In this document: piece by piece, positions 15,032 to 23,138 of the stretch | Layout of the letters: every line of letters begins with the position of its first letter | Position numbering within the stretch: the first letter of the stretch is position 1 | Assembly (NCBI GenBank): GCA_963691775.1 | Contig: OY829369.1 | Coordinates: forward strand, 2,976,001 to 3,040,000 | Reading direction: 5' to 3' | From: JAZBPO01 sp963691775 | GTDB taxonomy: Bacteria > Pseudomonadota > Gammaproteobacteria > Pseudomonadales > Azotimanducaceae | DNA length: 64,000 nt | Program-made: the position numbers and the translations under genes | The notes under the pieces: model-generated | Seen by the model: only the letters and a program-made list of their open reading frames with translations | What the model was told of the DNA's origin: nothing | The model's database searches: none

Positions 15032-17401
15032 ATGCCGGCGCGCGCAGCAGAGCGGAGCGGCGAGCTCGCGATCGAGGACGGCAGCGTTCAGGCCTTGCAT
15101 GACGCTCGGGTCTGGCCCGACGGTGAGCATGTGGCCGTGCTGTTCCTTCTCGACGTGCAAAGCGACGATGAGCGGGCCCTGCTGGAAGACCGCGTACGGG
15201 CCGCCTCCCTGGGTGCGGGCGCTCGGGTAGAGTGCGCACGATTAGACGAGGCCGATCGCCTTGATCGTCTTCTCGCCGATCTGCCGGACGATTGCTGGCT
15301 CCAACCGCTGCGCATCATCTGTTTGCCGAAACCGCGTCCGGGGACATCGAGCCTGGTTCAGGACCTGATCGCGATCGGCATCGAGAATCCCGGTCCGCGC
15401 CGCCGCCGGCGCATCCTCGCAGAGGCACCCGACCGGGTGCGCATCCTGCGCGGAGATGGAGCCTCCATCGCGTCTCTGCGCGAAGAAGCAACGCGTATTT
15501 GGGGGGCGGCTGAGGACAGCGGTGGCCTGGCAGCTTTTGTGCGCCGGCAGGCCCTGGTGGTTCTGGACAGGGTCGAGCGCAATGCCCGCGGTGCCCGCTA
15601 CAAGGTGCCGCGTCTGCTTCCGAACGATGTCTTTGCCAATCGCGCCTTCAGGTCGAAGCTCTGGCAGATCGCCCAGGAATCGGAACGACTCCCCGCAGAG
15701 ATCGAAACGGAAGCCGTGGCGAATCTCGAGGAGATGGCGGCGACGCAGACGCCGCTTACCCTCGATCTACTCGTCGCGATCATGCGCGCCATGTACACGG
15801 CGAGCCACGAGCGTGAGATCGACGTTCGTCCGGATCAGCTTGCGGAGGTCGAGGAGCTGATCCGTACGCGACCTGTTGCCTTCGTCATGAGCCACAAGTC
15901 CATGCTTGATTCGATCGCGCTGCAGGTGGTGCTGTTCGATCGCAATCAGCCCATGCCGCTCACTTTCGGCGGCATCAATCTCAACACCCCCGGTATCGGT
16001 GCGCTTGCGAAGCGGGCCGGCGTGATTTTCCTGCGCCGGTCCTTTCAGGACAACGAGGTCTACAAGTCGGTCTTCCGGCGGTATATCGATTATCTCATCG
16101 AGAAGCGCTTTTCCCTGCTGTGGGCGCTGGAGGGGACGCGCTCGCGCACGGGCAAGCTGCTCCCGCCGCGTTATGGGCTCTTCAACTACGTGGTCGAAGC
16201 GATCCTGCGGACCGGGATTGGCAACGTCACCTTCGTGCCGGTGAACATCACCTACGACCAGGTGCCGGAGGTGGGCGACTACGTCATCGAGCAGCAGGGG
16301 CGAGAGAAGAAAGCAGAGGGGGCGGGCTGGTTCATCCGCTTCATTCGCGAGCGACGCCCCCACGGCCGAATCTTCCTGCGGTTTGGCTCCGCGCTGACAC
16401 TCGGTGATGTGGTGCCTGATCTTGACCTGGAGGCGGGCCTTGAGCCGGAGGCGCGACAGCAGGCCGTCCAGAAGATCGCCTTCGAGACGGCGGTGAGCAT
16501 GAATGATGCGACGCCCATCACGCCGACGGCTGTTGTCACCATGATCCTGCTGGCCGCAGGCAAGCGCGCCCAGTCACTCACGAACATCCAGCACCTGGCG
16601 CGCCCTGGCATGGCACTTGTTCGCAAGCGGCGGATTGAGATTGTCGGCCGCTCCGACTTCCGCAATCGCGAGGCGGTCGAGGAGACGCTCGCGCAACTGC
16701 ATGCTACGGGGATCGTCAGCTACTACGACGATGGTGAAGAGCGTCTCTACGGCATTGCGGAGGATGCGCACCTCAAGGCCGCGTACTACCGGAATACGGT
16801 GATTCATTACTTCGTGTCAGACGCCTTCTGCGAGCTCGCGCTGCTCGCTGCGGCCGGACACGAGGAAGATACGTTCTGGGAGGAGATGACGCGCCTGCGC
16901 GATCTTTTCAAACACGAGTTCTACTTCCGGTTGCGCGGTGCGTGGATCGAGAAAGCAGAGGCCCGCCTTGCCCTGCGGTTTCGGAGCTGGCGCGAGGTCC
17001 TGCCGGAAGGTGGCGATGCCGTGCGCGAACTCTTCGGCGGCGTCCGGCCGCTGTTTGCCCATGCGCTCCTGCGCGCTTTCGTCGACGCCTATTCGGTGGT
17101 TGCCCGCGCCCTCGCGCGTCTTGGCGACGCGCCGGTCGAGGATCCGAAGGCATTCGTCGCGAACTGCCTTGCACTCGGGCGACAATTGCAGCGGGAAGGC
17201 AGGATCTTCTCGGAGGAGTCGGTGTCGCGATCGCTGTTCGAAACGGCCATGAAGGTGGCTGAACAGCGTGGTCTCACGGCGGGGTCACCGGACGTGGCCG
17301 CCGCGCGTCTTGCGTTCTTCGAGGAACTGAAGAACCTCGGCGATCGCCTCGACGTTATTCTCGAACTGACCACTCGCCGTACGCTGGCGCAGGAGCTCTG
17401 A
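15032..17401 (+). CDS. plsB: Glycerol-3-phosphate 1-O-acyltransferase (PlsB family)
   Basis: PlsB transfers a fatty acyl group to position 1 of glycerol-3-phosphate at the inner membrane, starting phospholipid synthesis. I chose the ATG at 15032, preceded at 6 nt by GGGAG; a TTG sits directly before it. The protein is 789 residues. Acyltransferase motifs are in order: block I SHKSMLDS (His289, Asp294), block II GVIFLRRSF (331-339), block III LEGTRSRTGKL (about 367-377) and block IV FVPVNITYDQVPE (402-414). Block I is HKSMLD where E. coli PlsB has an Arg/His-containing version. The long C-terminal helical region fits PlsB. It is followed 3 bp later by a fused phosphatase/acyltransferase gene. 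Confidence 0.93.
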   Translation: MPARAAERSGELAIEDGSVQALHDARVWPDGEHVAVLFLLDVQSDDERALLEDRVRAASLGAGARVECARLDEADRLDRLLADLPDDCWLQPLRIICLPKPRPGTSSLVQDLIAIGIENPGPRRRRRILAEAPDRVRILRGDGASIASLREEATRIWGAAEDSGGLAAFVRRQALVVLDRVERNARGARYKVPRLLPNDVFANRAFRSKLWQIAQESERLPAEIETEAVANLEEMAATQTPLTLDLLVAIMRAMYTASHEREIDVRPDQLAEVEELIRTRPVAFVMSHKSMLDSIALQVVLFDRNQPMPLTFGGINLNTPGIGALAKRAGVIFLRRSFQDNEVYKSVFRRYIDYLIEKRFSLLWALEGTRSRTGKLLPPRYGLFNYVVEAILRTGIGNVTFVPVNITYDQVPEVGDYVIEQQGREKKAEGAGWFIRFIRERRPHGRIFLRFGSALTLGDVVPDLDLEAGLEPEARQQAVQKIAFETAVSMNDATPITPTAVVTMILLAAGKRAQSLTNIQHLARPGMALVRKRRIEIVGRSDFRNREAVEETLAQLHATGIVSYYDDGEERLYGIAEDAHLKAAYYRNTVIHYFVSDAFCELALLAAAGHEEDTFWEEMTRLRDLFKHEFYFRLRGAWIEKAEARLALRFRSWREVLPEGGDAVRELFGGVRPLFAHALLRAFVDAYSVVARALARLGDAPVEDPKAFVANCLALGRQLQREGRIFSEESVSRSLFETAMKVAEQRGLTAGSPDVAAARLAFFEELKNLGDRLDVILELTTRRTLAQEL

Positions 17402-17404
17402 AGC

Positions 17405-18832
17405 ATGAGTCGCACGCTGGAATCGCTCATCGAGGACATCGAGGCCGCGCCGGACGGGCCGCAGGTCGCCGCCCTGTTTGATCTGGACCGCACCCTGATC
17501 AATGGGTTCTCCGTGCAGGACGTCTTCCTCGAGCGAATTCTGACCCGGGATATGGGCGCGCGAGAGGTGGGCCGCGCAGTCCGGGACGTTGCCAAGTACA
17601 AGACCGGTCGAATCCCGTTCTCAGAGTTCGTCGCCAGCACGGCGAAGGAGCTGGCTGGAAAGTCGGATGATCAGAGTATGCAGTTCGGCTACGAGGTCTT
17701 TGCACGCCGGATCGCACAGCGGATCTTTCCGGAGTCCCGTCGCCTCGTCGAAGCACATCGTGCGAAGGGGCACACGCTCGTGGTTGTGTCCTCGGCGACG
17801 CCCTATCAGGTGGAGCCTGTGGCGCAGGATCTCGGGATCTATCACACGCTGTCCACGCGCCTGGAAGTCGTCGATGGTATTTGCACCGGCAAGATCATAG
17901 AGCCGCCCTGCTACGGTCCGGGCAAGCTCACGGCCGCTTCCGCGCTCGGCGAGGAGGTGGGTTTCTCCCTTGATGATTCCTTTTTCTACTCCGACGGCTA
18001 TGAGGACGTGCCGCTGCTCGAGGCCGTTGGCCATCCGCGTACGCTCAATCCCGACGCGCAACTGACCCGCTATGCGCATCGCATGGGCTGGCCCACCACG
18101 CGTTGGGAATCGCGGAAACGACCCGGATTCGAGGAGGTGTTGCGCACCTCGCTCGCTTACGCATCGCTTTCGACCGCGGGCAGCCTCGCCATTGCGGATT
18201 TCGTGCTCAACCGCGACATCAAGCATGCCCGCAACGTGGCCGGGACGGTCTGGGGGGAGCTTGCGACCGCCGCGCTGGATCTGCGCCTGGACGTGCGCGG
18301 CGAAGATCACCTTTGGAGCCACCGTCCCGCGGTGTTCGTGTTCAATCATCAGAGCCAATTGGACGCGGTGCTCATGGCGCGCCTGCTGCGTCAGGACTTC
18401 ACCGGCATCGCCAAGAAGGAGGTGAAGACTCAGCCCTTCGTGGGGCAGATGTTCCAGGCTGCGGGGGTCATCTTCATTGACCGCGCGAACCGTGAGAAGG
18501 CCATCGCCGCCATGGAGCCGGCGGTCGAGGCGCTGAAATCGGGGACATCTATCGTGATCGCACCGGAAGGCACTCGCAGCCCGACCCGGGCGCTGCAGCC
18601 GTTCAAGAAGGGCGCTTTCCATCTCGCTATGCAAGCGGGCGTCCCGATGGTGCCGGTGGTGTTGCACAACACCTCCGACTTCATGCCCAAGGGTACGGTC
18701 TTCGCGCACGCGGGGATGGTCGAGGTCGAAGTGCTGGAGCCTGTAGATACGACCGACTGGCGCTCGGAAACACTCGATGAGCATGTCGCGGACGTACGTG
18801 GACGTTACCTCCAGGCACTCGCGCAGACCTGA
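17405..18832 (+). CDS. Fused HAD-IB phosphatase / 1-acylglycerol-3-phosphate acyltransferase
   Basis: A two-domain 475-residue enzyme. Residues about 20-235 are a SerB-like HAD-IB hydrolase: motif I DLDRT (Asp26, Asp28), motif II VVVSSATP (Ser129), Lys174 and motif IV SDGYEDVPLL (Asp197). Residues about 285-475 are a PlsC-type acyltransferase: NHQSQLD (His315, Asp320), AGVIFIDR, APEGTRSPT (388-394) and VPMVPVVLHN. The second half should acylate lysophosphatidate at position 2. The phosphatase half may act on phosphatidate or a related phosphoester, but its substrate is not established. Fusions of this kind are known in Proteobacteria and Actinobacteria. It is tightly coupled to plsB and ends 4 bp from the convergent rmuC stop. 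Confidence 0.93.
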   Translation: MSRTLESLIEDIEAAPDGPQVAALFDLDRTLINGFSVQDVFLERILTRDMGAREVGRAVRDVAKYKTGRIPFSEFVASTAKELAGKSDDQSMQFGYEVFARRIAQRIFPESRRLVEAHRAKGHTLVVVSSATPYQVEPVAQDLGIYHTLSTRLEVVDGICTGKIIEPPCYGPGKLTAASALGEEVGFSLDDSFFYSDGYEDVPLLEAVGHPRTLNPDAQLTRYAHRMGWPTTRWESRKRPGFEEVLRTSLAYASLSTAGSLAIADFVLNRDIKHARNVAGTVWGELATAALDLRLDVRGEDHLWSHRPAVFVFNHQSQLDAVLMARLLRQDFTGIAKKEVKTQPFVGQMFQAAGVIFIDRANREKAIAAMEPAVEALKSGTSIVIAPEGTRSPTRALQPFKKGAFHLAMQAGVPMVPVVLHNTSDFMPKGTVFAHAGMVEVEVLEPVDTTDWRSETLDEHVADVRGRYLQALAQT

Positions 18833-18836
18833 CGCG

Positions 18837-20453
18837 TCAGCTGTCGGTGTCTCCCGGGGCTCCTTCGGCATCGGCATCGCCATTGGGAGGAGCATCGCTG
18901 GTGCTATCGAGGTCGCCTTCGGTGTCGAGGAAGTCGAGGATTCGTGCGCTCGTTTCCGTAGGGATCGCCTCGACGCCCTTCAGGCGCCGGGTCATGACCC
19001 GCGTTCGGGTTTCCAGCCCTCCGATGTCCTTCTCCGCCAGACGCAGGCGATTTTTCACCTTGTCCAGCGCCTCGCCGAACTTGCCGAACTCCGTCTTTAC
19101 AGCGCCGAGCACCTGCCAGACCTCGCCCGAGCGCTGCTGAATAGCGAGCGTTCGGAAGCCCATCTGTAGAGAATTCAGCAGCGCGGAGAAGGTGTTGGGC
19201 CCCGCGACTACAACGCGGTGCTCGCGCTGAATCCGGTCGGTCAGGCCCTCGCGACGTGCGATTTCCGCATAGAGCCCTTCGGTGGGCAGGTAGAGGATGC
19301 CGAAATCCGTCGTGTGGGGCGGCGCGAGGTACTTTGACGCGATCTCACGCGCCTCGCCGAGCACGCGCTGCTCGAGCGCCTTGACGGCCGTTTCGACCTC
19401 GTCCGGGTTGCCGGCCTCGGATGCCGCCAGCAGGCGCTCATAGTCCTCGCGGGGGAACTTGGCATCGATTGGTAGCCAGACCGGAGCGTCGTCGGCGTCA
19501 CGTCCGGGCAGGCGAATGGCGAACTCCACGCGTTCGCTGCTCCCGGGCTTCACCGCTACGTTCGAGCCGTACTGGTCGTTCGTGAGCACGTCCTCGAGCA
19601 GGCGTCCGAGCTGCACCTCTCCCCAGGTGCCTCGTGTTTTCACGTTGGTGAGCACGCGTCGCAGGTCGCCGACGCCTGTCGCCAACTCCTGCATCTCGCC
19701 CAGGCCCTTGTGGACCGACTCAAGGCGCTCGGACACCAATCGGAAGGACTCGCCCAGCCGCTTTTCCAAAGTGCTCTGGAGCTTCTCGTCCACGGTCTTG
19801 CGCATGTCCTCGAGGCGCTTACCGTTCTCTTCTCGAAGCGCCTCGAGCTGGGTCGTCAGCGTCGCGGTCAGCTGAGTGAGCCGCTGCTCGAAGCTCGCGA
19901 GCCGCTCCTTCTGGACCGCTCCGGCGGCCTCGGTGCTGGCGCGCTGTTGAGTCGCGAAGTTCTCCAGGGACGTTCGCATTTCCTCACGCTGCTCACGCCC
20001 CGAGCGCACGAACACGTCGCGCAGCTCGCCCAGGCGGGCATCGAGAAGCTCTCGCTGACGATTCTGCGCCTCGCCCACCTGGGCTTCGAAGACTCGCAGG
20101 CGCTCGGCGAAGGTGTCGAGCTGGGCCCGCTGGCCCTCTCCGAGGGTCGTGAGCGATTGCTGAAGTTCTACGCGAAGTGCGCCGGCCGACTCCGCGCTCT
20201 CCATGCGCGCCTGGGCGAGATCGCTGGCGAGGCGATGCTCGATGGTTTCAAGGCGAGCCTCCAGAGGCATAAGCGCATCGGAAACGGCGGCGGAGAGCGT
20301 TGCCTTGGCAGCGCGCGCACGCGCCGCGCCGTGCGCCCAGGCGCCGGCTTGAAGCAGGGCAACGGTGATGAGGCCAAGTACGAGCTGGTGATGCGGTACG
20401 GTGAGAAATTCGGCCACGGGCGAGTTCCAACGTCCAATCAGGCAGGATCGCAC
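18837..20453 (-). CDS. rmuC: DNA recombination protein RmuC
   Basis: RmuC limits inversion between short inverted repeats and has a PD-(D/E)xK nuclease-like core. This 538-residue protein has an N-terminal membrane segment (LVLGLITVALLQAGAWAHG) and a long coiled coil from about residue 45 to 240. The conserved C-terminal domain follows: NVKTRGTWGEVQLGRLLEDVL, LPIDAKFPREDYERLL, HTTDFGILYLPTEGLYAEI and VAGPNTFSALLNSLQMGFRTLAIQQRS. The tail is acidic and disordered. The exact start among several upstream candidates is uncertain. Function in the cell is poorly defined beyond recombination phenotypes in E. coli. Confidence 0.95.
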   Translation of the reverse strand: MRSCLIGRWNSPVAEFLTVPHHQLVLGLITVALLQAGAWAHGAARARAAKATLSAAVSDALMPLEARLETIEHRLASDLAQARMESAESAGALRVELQQSLTTLGEGQRAQLDTFAERLRVFEAQVGEAQNRQRELLDARLGELRDVFVRSGREQREEMRTSLENFATQQRASTEAAGAVQKERLASFEQRLTQLTATLTTQLEALREENGKRLEDMRKTVDEKLQSTLEKRLGESFRLVSERLESVHKGLGEMQELATGVGDLRRVLTNVKTRGTWGEVQLGRLLEDVLTNDQYGSNVAVKPGSSERVEFAIRLPGRDADDAPVWLPIDAKFPREDYERLLAASEAGNPDEVETAVKALEQRVLGEAREIASKYLAPPHTTDFGILYLPTEGLYAEIARREGLTDRIQREHRVVVAGPNTFSALLNSLQMGFRTLAIQQRSGEVWQVLGAVKTEFGKFGEALDKVKNRLRLAEKDIGGLETRTRVMTRRLKGVEAIPTETSARILDFLDTEGDLDSTSDAPPNGDADAEGAPGDTDS

Positions 20454-20468
20454 CTGCCGGTCGTGACG

Positions 20469-20825
20469 TCACTCGGGCTGGTAGCGCGTGTACTTGTCTG
20501 CGCGGCCGCGCGCGAGGTCGGCGGGATACTTGGCGCGATTCTTTGCCATCTTCTGCTCGCAGGCGGCGAGCAGATCTATGCCGAGTCGATCGGCGAGACG
20601 CACGAGATAAACCTGGACATCGGCGATCTCATCCGCGACGGCCGCGAGCGTCTCCTCGTCGAGCGCGTCGGACTCTTCGGCAGTCAGCCACTGAAAGTGT
20701 TCCTGCAGTTCGCTCGCTTCGACCGTGAGGGCCATGGCGAGATTCTTTGGGCTGTGGAAGCGCTGCCACTGGCGTTCCTCGACGAAGGCGGTGACGTCGC
20801 GGCGAAGCTCCTCGAGCGTTTTCAT
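20469..20825 (-). CDS. MazG-like nucleotide pyrophosphohydrolase (dCTPase-like)
   Basis: A 118-residue all-alpha NTP pyrophosphatase of the MazG/RS21-C6 group, which hydrolyses non-canonical or excess (d)NTPs to the monophosphate and PPi. I start at the ATG at 20825, preceded at 8 nt by GGAGG; the longer open frame would overlap hspQ on the other strand. Metal-binding helices are EASELQEHFQW (ExxE) and DEIADVQVYLVRLAD (ExxD). The FHSPKNLAMALTVEA and KMAKNRAKYPADLARGRADKYTRY segments resemble human DCTPP1, which prefers dCTP and 5-modified dCTP. It is downstream of no other gene on its strand and is divergent from hspQ. Confidence 0.9.
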   Translation of the reverse strand: MKTLEELRRDVTAFVEERQWQRFHSPKNLAMALTVEASELQEHFQWLTAEESDALDEETLAAVADEIADVQVYLVRLADRLGIDLLAACEQKMAKNRAKYPADLARGRADKYTRYQPE

Positions 20826-20909
20826 GATGGGGTCCTCCGGCGGGGGCAATCTCGATTCTGGCATGCCGCCGTGCTCGAATGAGCGTTGGCCGCCGAAGAG
20901 GAAATTTCC

Positions 20910-21209
20910 GTGCCCCGCTTTGCTGCCGGCGAGATCGTCGAGCATCTTCGCTTCGCCTATCGTGGTGTGATCTATGGGGTCGATCTCGAGTTCGCTGGAA
21001 GCGATGAGTGGTACGCAGTCGTTGCGCGGTCGCGGCCGCCCCGGGACGCCCCCTGGTACCACGTCCTCGTCGACGGCGCGGACCACACGACCTATGTCGC
21101 CGAACGTCATCTCCAGCGCGCGGAGGACTTCGGACAGATCGAGCACCCACTGCTAGGCCGCTATTTCAACGCGTTCGACGGCAGGCGCTACGGGCTGCGG
21201 CACCGTTGA
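20910..21209 (+). CDS. hspQ: Heat shock protein HspQ
   Basis: HspQ is a small hemimethylated-DNA-binding (YccV-like) protein that in Enterobacteria is heat-induced and acts as a Lon specificity factor. I place the start at the GTG at 20910 because AGAGGA lies 8 nt upstream; the frame also has a TTG at 20886. This gives 99 residues. The core PRFAAGEIVEHLRFAYRGVIYGVD, then PWYHVLVDGADHTTYVAERHLQ and the C-terminal HPLLGRYFNAFDGRRYGLR are characteristic of the family. The divergent neighbour is a nucleotide pyrophosphatase. I see no sigma-32 promoter I would defend. Confidence 0.92.
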   Translation: MPRFAAGEIVEHLRFAYRGVIYGVDLEFAGSDEWYAVVARSRPPRDAPWYHVLVDGADHTTYVAERHLQRAEDFGQIEHPLLGRYFNAFDGRRYGLRHR

Positions 21210-21406
21210 AACGAGAGATCAGAGCCGCCGTAGAACATGCGCTGAGGTGGTGATCGCCGAGGGTCCGCGGACAGCGCACGCGTGCGGCGGGAAGGGTGAA
21301 TCTGCTGCCCGACATCCGGACCGGCGAGCTACAGGCGATTTGCTTGCCTCCAGCGGGTCGTTGCCGCACATTCGCGCGCTGCTTGTTGCCGCTCAAGTAG
21401 CCTGTC

Positions 21407-22339
21407 ATGAAGTTGCTTTGCCTGCTGTCGCGTTCCCTGCTGCTGTTTGCCCTACCGATCTATTCGGCGGCCGCGCCGAATCCCGACGCGCTCAAGCTCG
21501 CCTCTGTTCACGCGCTCGTTGCCCCCCTGGACGCCTCGGAAGGGGAAGTGCTGGTGGCGCGGCGCAGCGACATCAGCGTACCCATCGCATCGGTTACCAA
21601 GCTCATGTCGGCCGTCGTGGTAGTTGAGTCCGGCGCAGATCTCGACGCCTGGCTCGACATCCGGAAATGGGATCCAAAGCCGCCCAACAATGCGTTCTCG
21701 CACATGCGCGTTGGCTCCGAGCTGCGGCGTGGCGACCTGCTGAGACTCATGCTGCAGGCTTCGGAGAACCTGGCCGCGCATACGCTGGCTCGACATCACC
21801 CGGGTGGATTCGACGCCTTCGTCGTGGCGATGAATGAAACCGCTCGGCGCCTCGGCATGACCGGCGCTCAGTTCGTTGAACCAAGCGGTTTGTCTCCGGA
21901 GAATCGTGCCTCGGCGGACGACCTGCTGCGTCTTGCGCGCCACGCGTACGGCTTCGAGAAAATCCGCGTTTCGTCTACTTCCCGCCGCTTCGAACCTCGA
22001 TTTCGGTCGCCTTCCTATAGCCGGGTCTACGGCAATACGAATCGCCTGATCCAGCGGTCGGACTGGAACGTACTGATGAGCAAGACCGGCTATCTGAGCG
22101 AAGCGGGGCGATGTCTGGTCATGGTGGTCGAGCTCGGGGATGCGCCACATGTCGTGGTGCTTCTGGATTCCTTCGGCAAGCTTTCGCCGGTCGGCGATGC
22201 CGGCCGCATCCGACGGTGGCTCGCCACCGGTCGTTCCGGGCAGGTGGCTCCGGCGGCCGCGGCCTACGCAGAACGCCGGGGGCGCGCGATTACGGCAGGC
22301 GCCGAGCCCATTCATGGGGAATCGCAGCCTGGGGCGTAG
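21407..22339 (+). CDS. pbpG: D-alanyl-D-alanine endopeptidase (PBP7-type)
   Basis: A periplasmic low-molecular-weight penicillin-binding protein that cleaves DD-cross-links in peptidoglycan. The 310-residue precursor has a signal peptide (MKLLCLLSRSLLLFALPIYSA). The three catalytic motifs are S62VTK65, S119EN121 and K226TG228, spaced as in S11 family peptidases. PSGLSPENRASADDLLRLARHAYGFEKIR and SKTGYLSEAGRCLVM are PBP7-like. There is no C-terminal amphipathic anchor like that of PBP5, which supports the endopeptidase subgroup. It is a single gene flanked by hspQ and an SDR gene. Confidence 0.94.
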   Translation: MKLLCLLSRSLLLFALPIYSAAAPNPDALKLASVHALVAPLDASEGEVLVARRSDISVPIASVTKLMSAVVVVESGADLDAWLDIRKWDPKPPNNAFSHMRVGSELRRGDLLRLMLQASENLAAHTLARHHPGGFDAFVVAMNETARRLGMTGAQFVEPSGLSPENRASADDLLRLARHAYGFEKIRVSSTSRRFEPRFRSPSYSRVYGNTNRLIQRSDWNVLMSKTGYLSEAGRCLVMVVELGDAPHVVVLLDSFGKLSPVGDAGRIRRWLATGRSGQVAPAAAAYAERRGRAITAGAEPIHGESQPGA

Positions 22340-22383
22340 CGAGCTAGGCTCGTCCGTCACTGACGCCGCAGCGGAACGCCCCT

Positions 22384-23082
22384 ATGCCGAATGTCCTCAT
22401 TACTGGTGCCAATCGCGGCATCGGGCTCGAACTCGTCAAGCGGTATGCGGCCGCCGGTGATCGCGTACTCGCGACCTGCCGCGTACCGGCGGAAGCGACG
22501 GTGCTCACGGAGCTGGCAGGGACCCACGAATCGGTGTCCGTTCACGGCGTGCAGATCACCGATGGCGCTTCGGTGGCGGCGCTTGCGGCGGACCTCGGCG
22601 TTTCCTCGCTCGATCTGCTCATCAACAATGCCGGCGCCAACGCGCCCATGGAAGCGCAATCGCTTGCGACCATGGACTATGAGGGCTGGGCAGACATGCT
22701 CGCGGTGAACGCGATGGCGCCGCTGCGCGTTCTACAGGCGCTGCTGCCTGCCCTCGAGGCCTCTGATGCGTCTCCTCCGAAGGCCATCACCATCACCAGT
22801 CAGATGGGTTCACTTGCTCTCGACTGGCCCGTTGCCTACGCCTACTGCTCGTCGAAGGCGGCGGTGAACAAGGTGATGCGCATGGCGTCGCTCGAACTCA
22901 AGGAGCGGGGCATCGCTGTCGGTCTCATTCACCCCGGCTGGGTGCAGACCGACATGGGCGGCGCCAACGCAGCGCTCACCGTCGACGAATCTGCGGCAGG
23001 AATCATGACCACTATCGATGCCATCGATCTGGCGGTCACCGGCTGTTTTCGCACCTGGCAGAATGAGGATCATGCCTGGTGA
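22384..23082 (+). CDS. SDR family oxidoreductase (C-factor-like)
   Basis: A classical short-chain dehydrogenase/reductase of 232 residues. The nucleotide-binding motif TGANRGIG is at 7-14, NNAG at 81-84, and the catalytic Ser139, Tyr154 and Lys158 are all present (ITSQMG; YAYCSSKAA). The Arg after the glycine motif favours NADP(H). Its sequence style (VLITGANRGIGLELVKRYAA, IHPGWVQTDMGG) resembles the C-factor/CsgA-like group. The substrate is unknown. It is 44 bp downstream of pbpG and converges on the acyl-CoA ligase gene. Confidence 0.9.
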   Translation: MPNVLITGANRGIGLELVKRYAAAGDRVLATCRVPAEATVLTELAGTHESVSVHGVQITDGASVAALAADLGVSSLDLLINNAGANAPMEAQSLATMDYEGWADMLAVNAMAPLRVLQALLPALEASDASPPKAITITSQMGSLALDWPVAYAYCSSKAAVNKVMRMASLELKERGIAVGLIHPGWVQTDMGGANAALTVDESAAGIMTTIDAIDLAVTGCFRTWQNEDHAW

Positions 23083-23138
23083 ATCGAGGGCAGCCGCTCT
23101 GAGATCGGTGCCGTGCTCGGGGAGCTGAGCTCGGGCCA

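Noticed and set aside
20826..21146. Upstream extension of the MazG-like gene to 21146
   Set aside because: It runs antisense through hspQ, whereas the ATG at 20825 has a strong GGAGG ribosome binding site and gives the normal family length.
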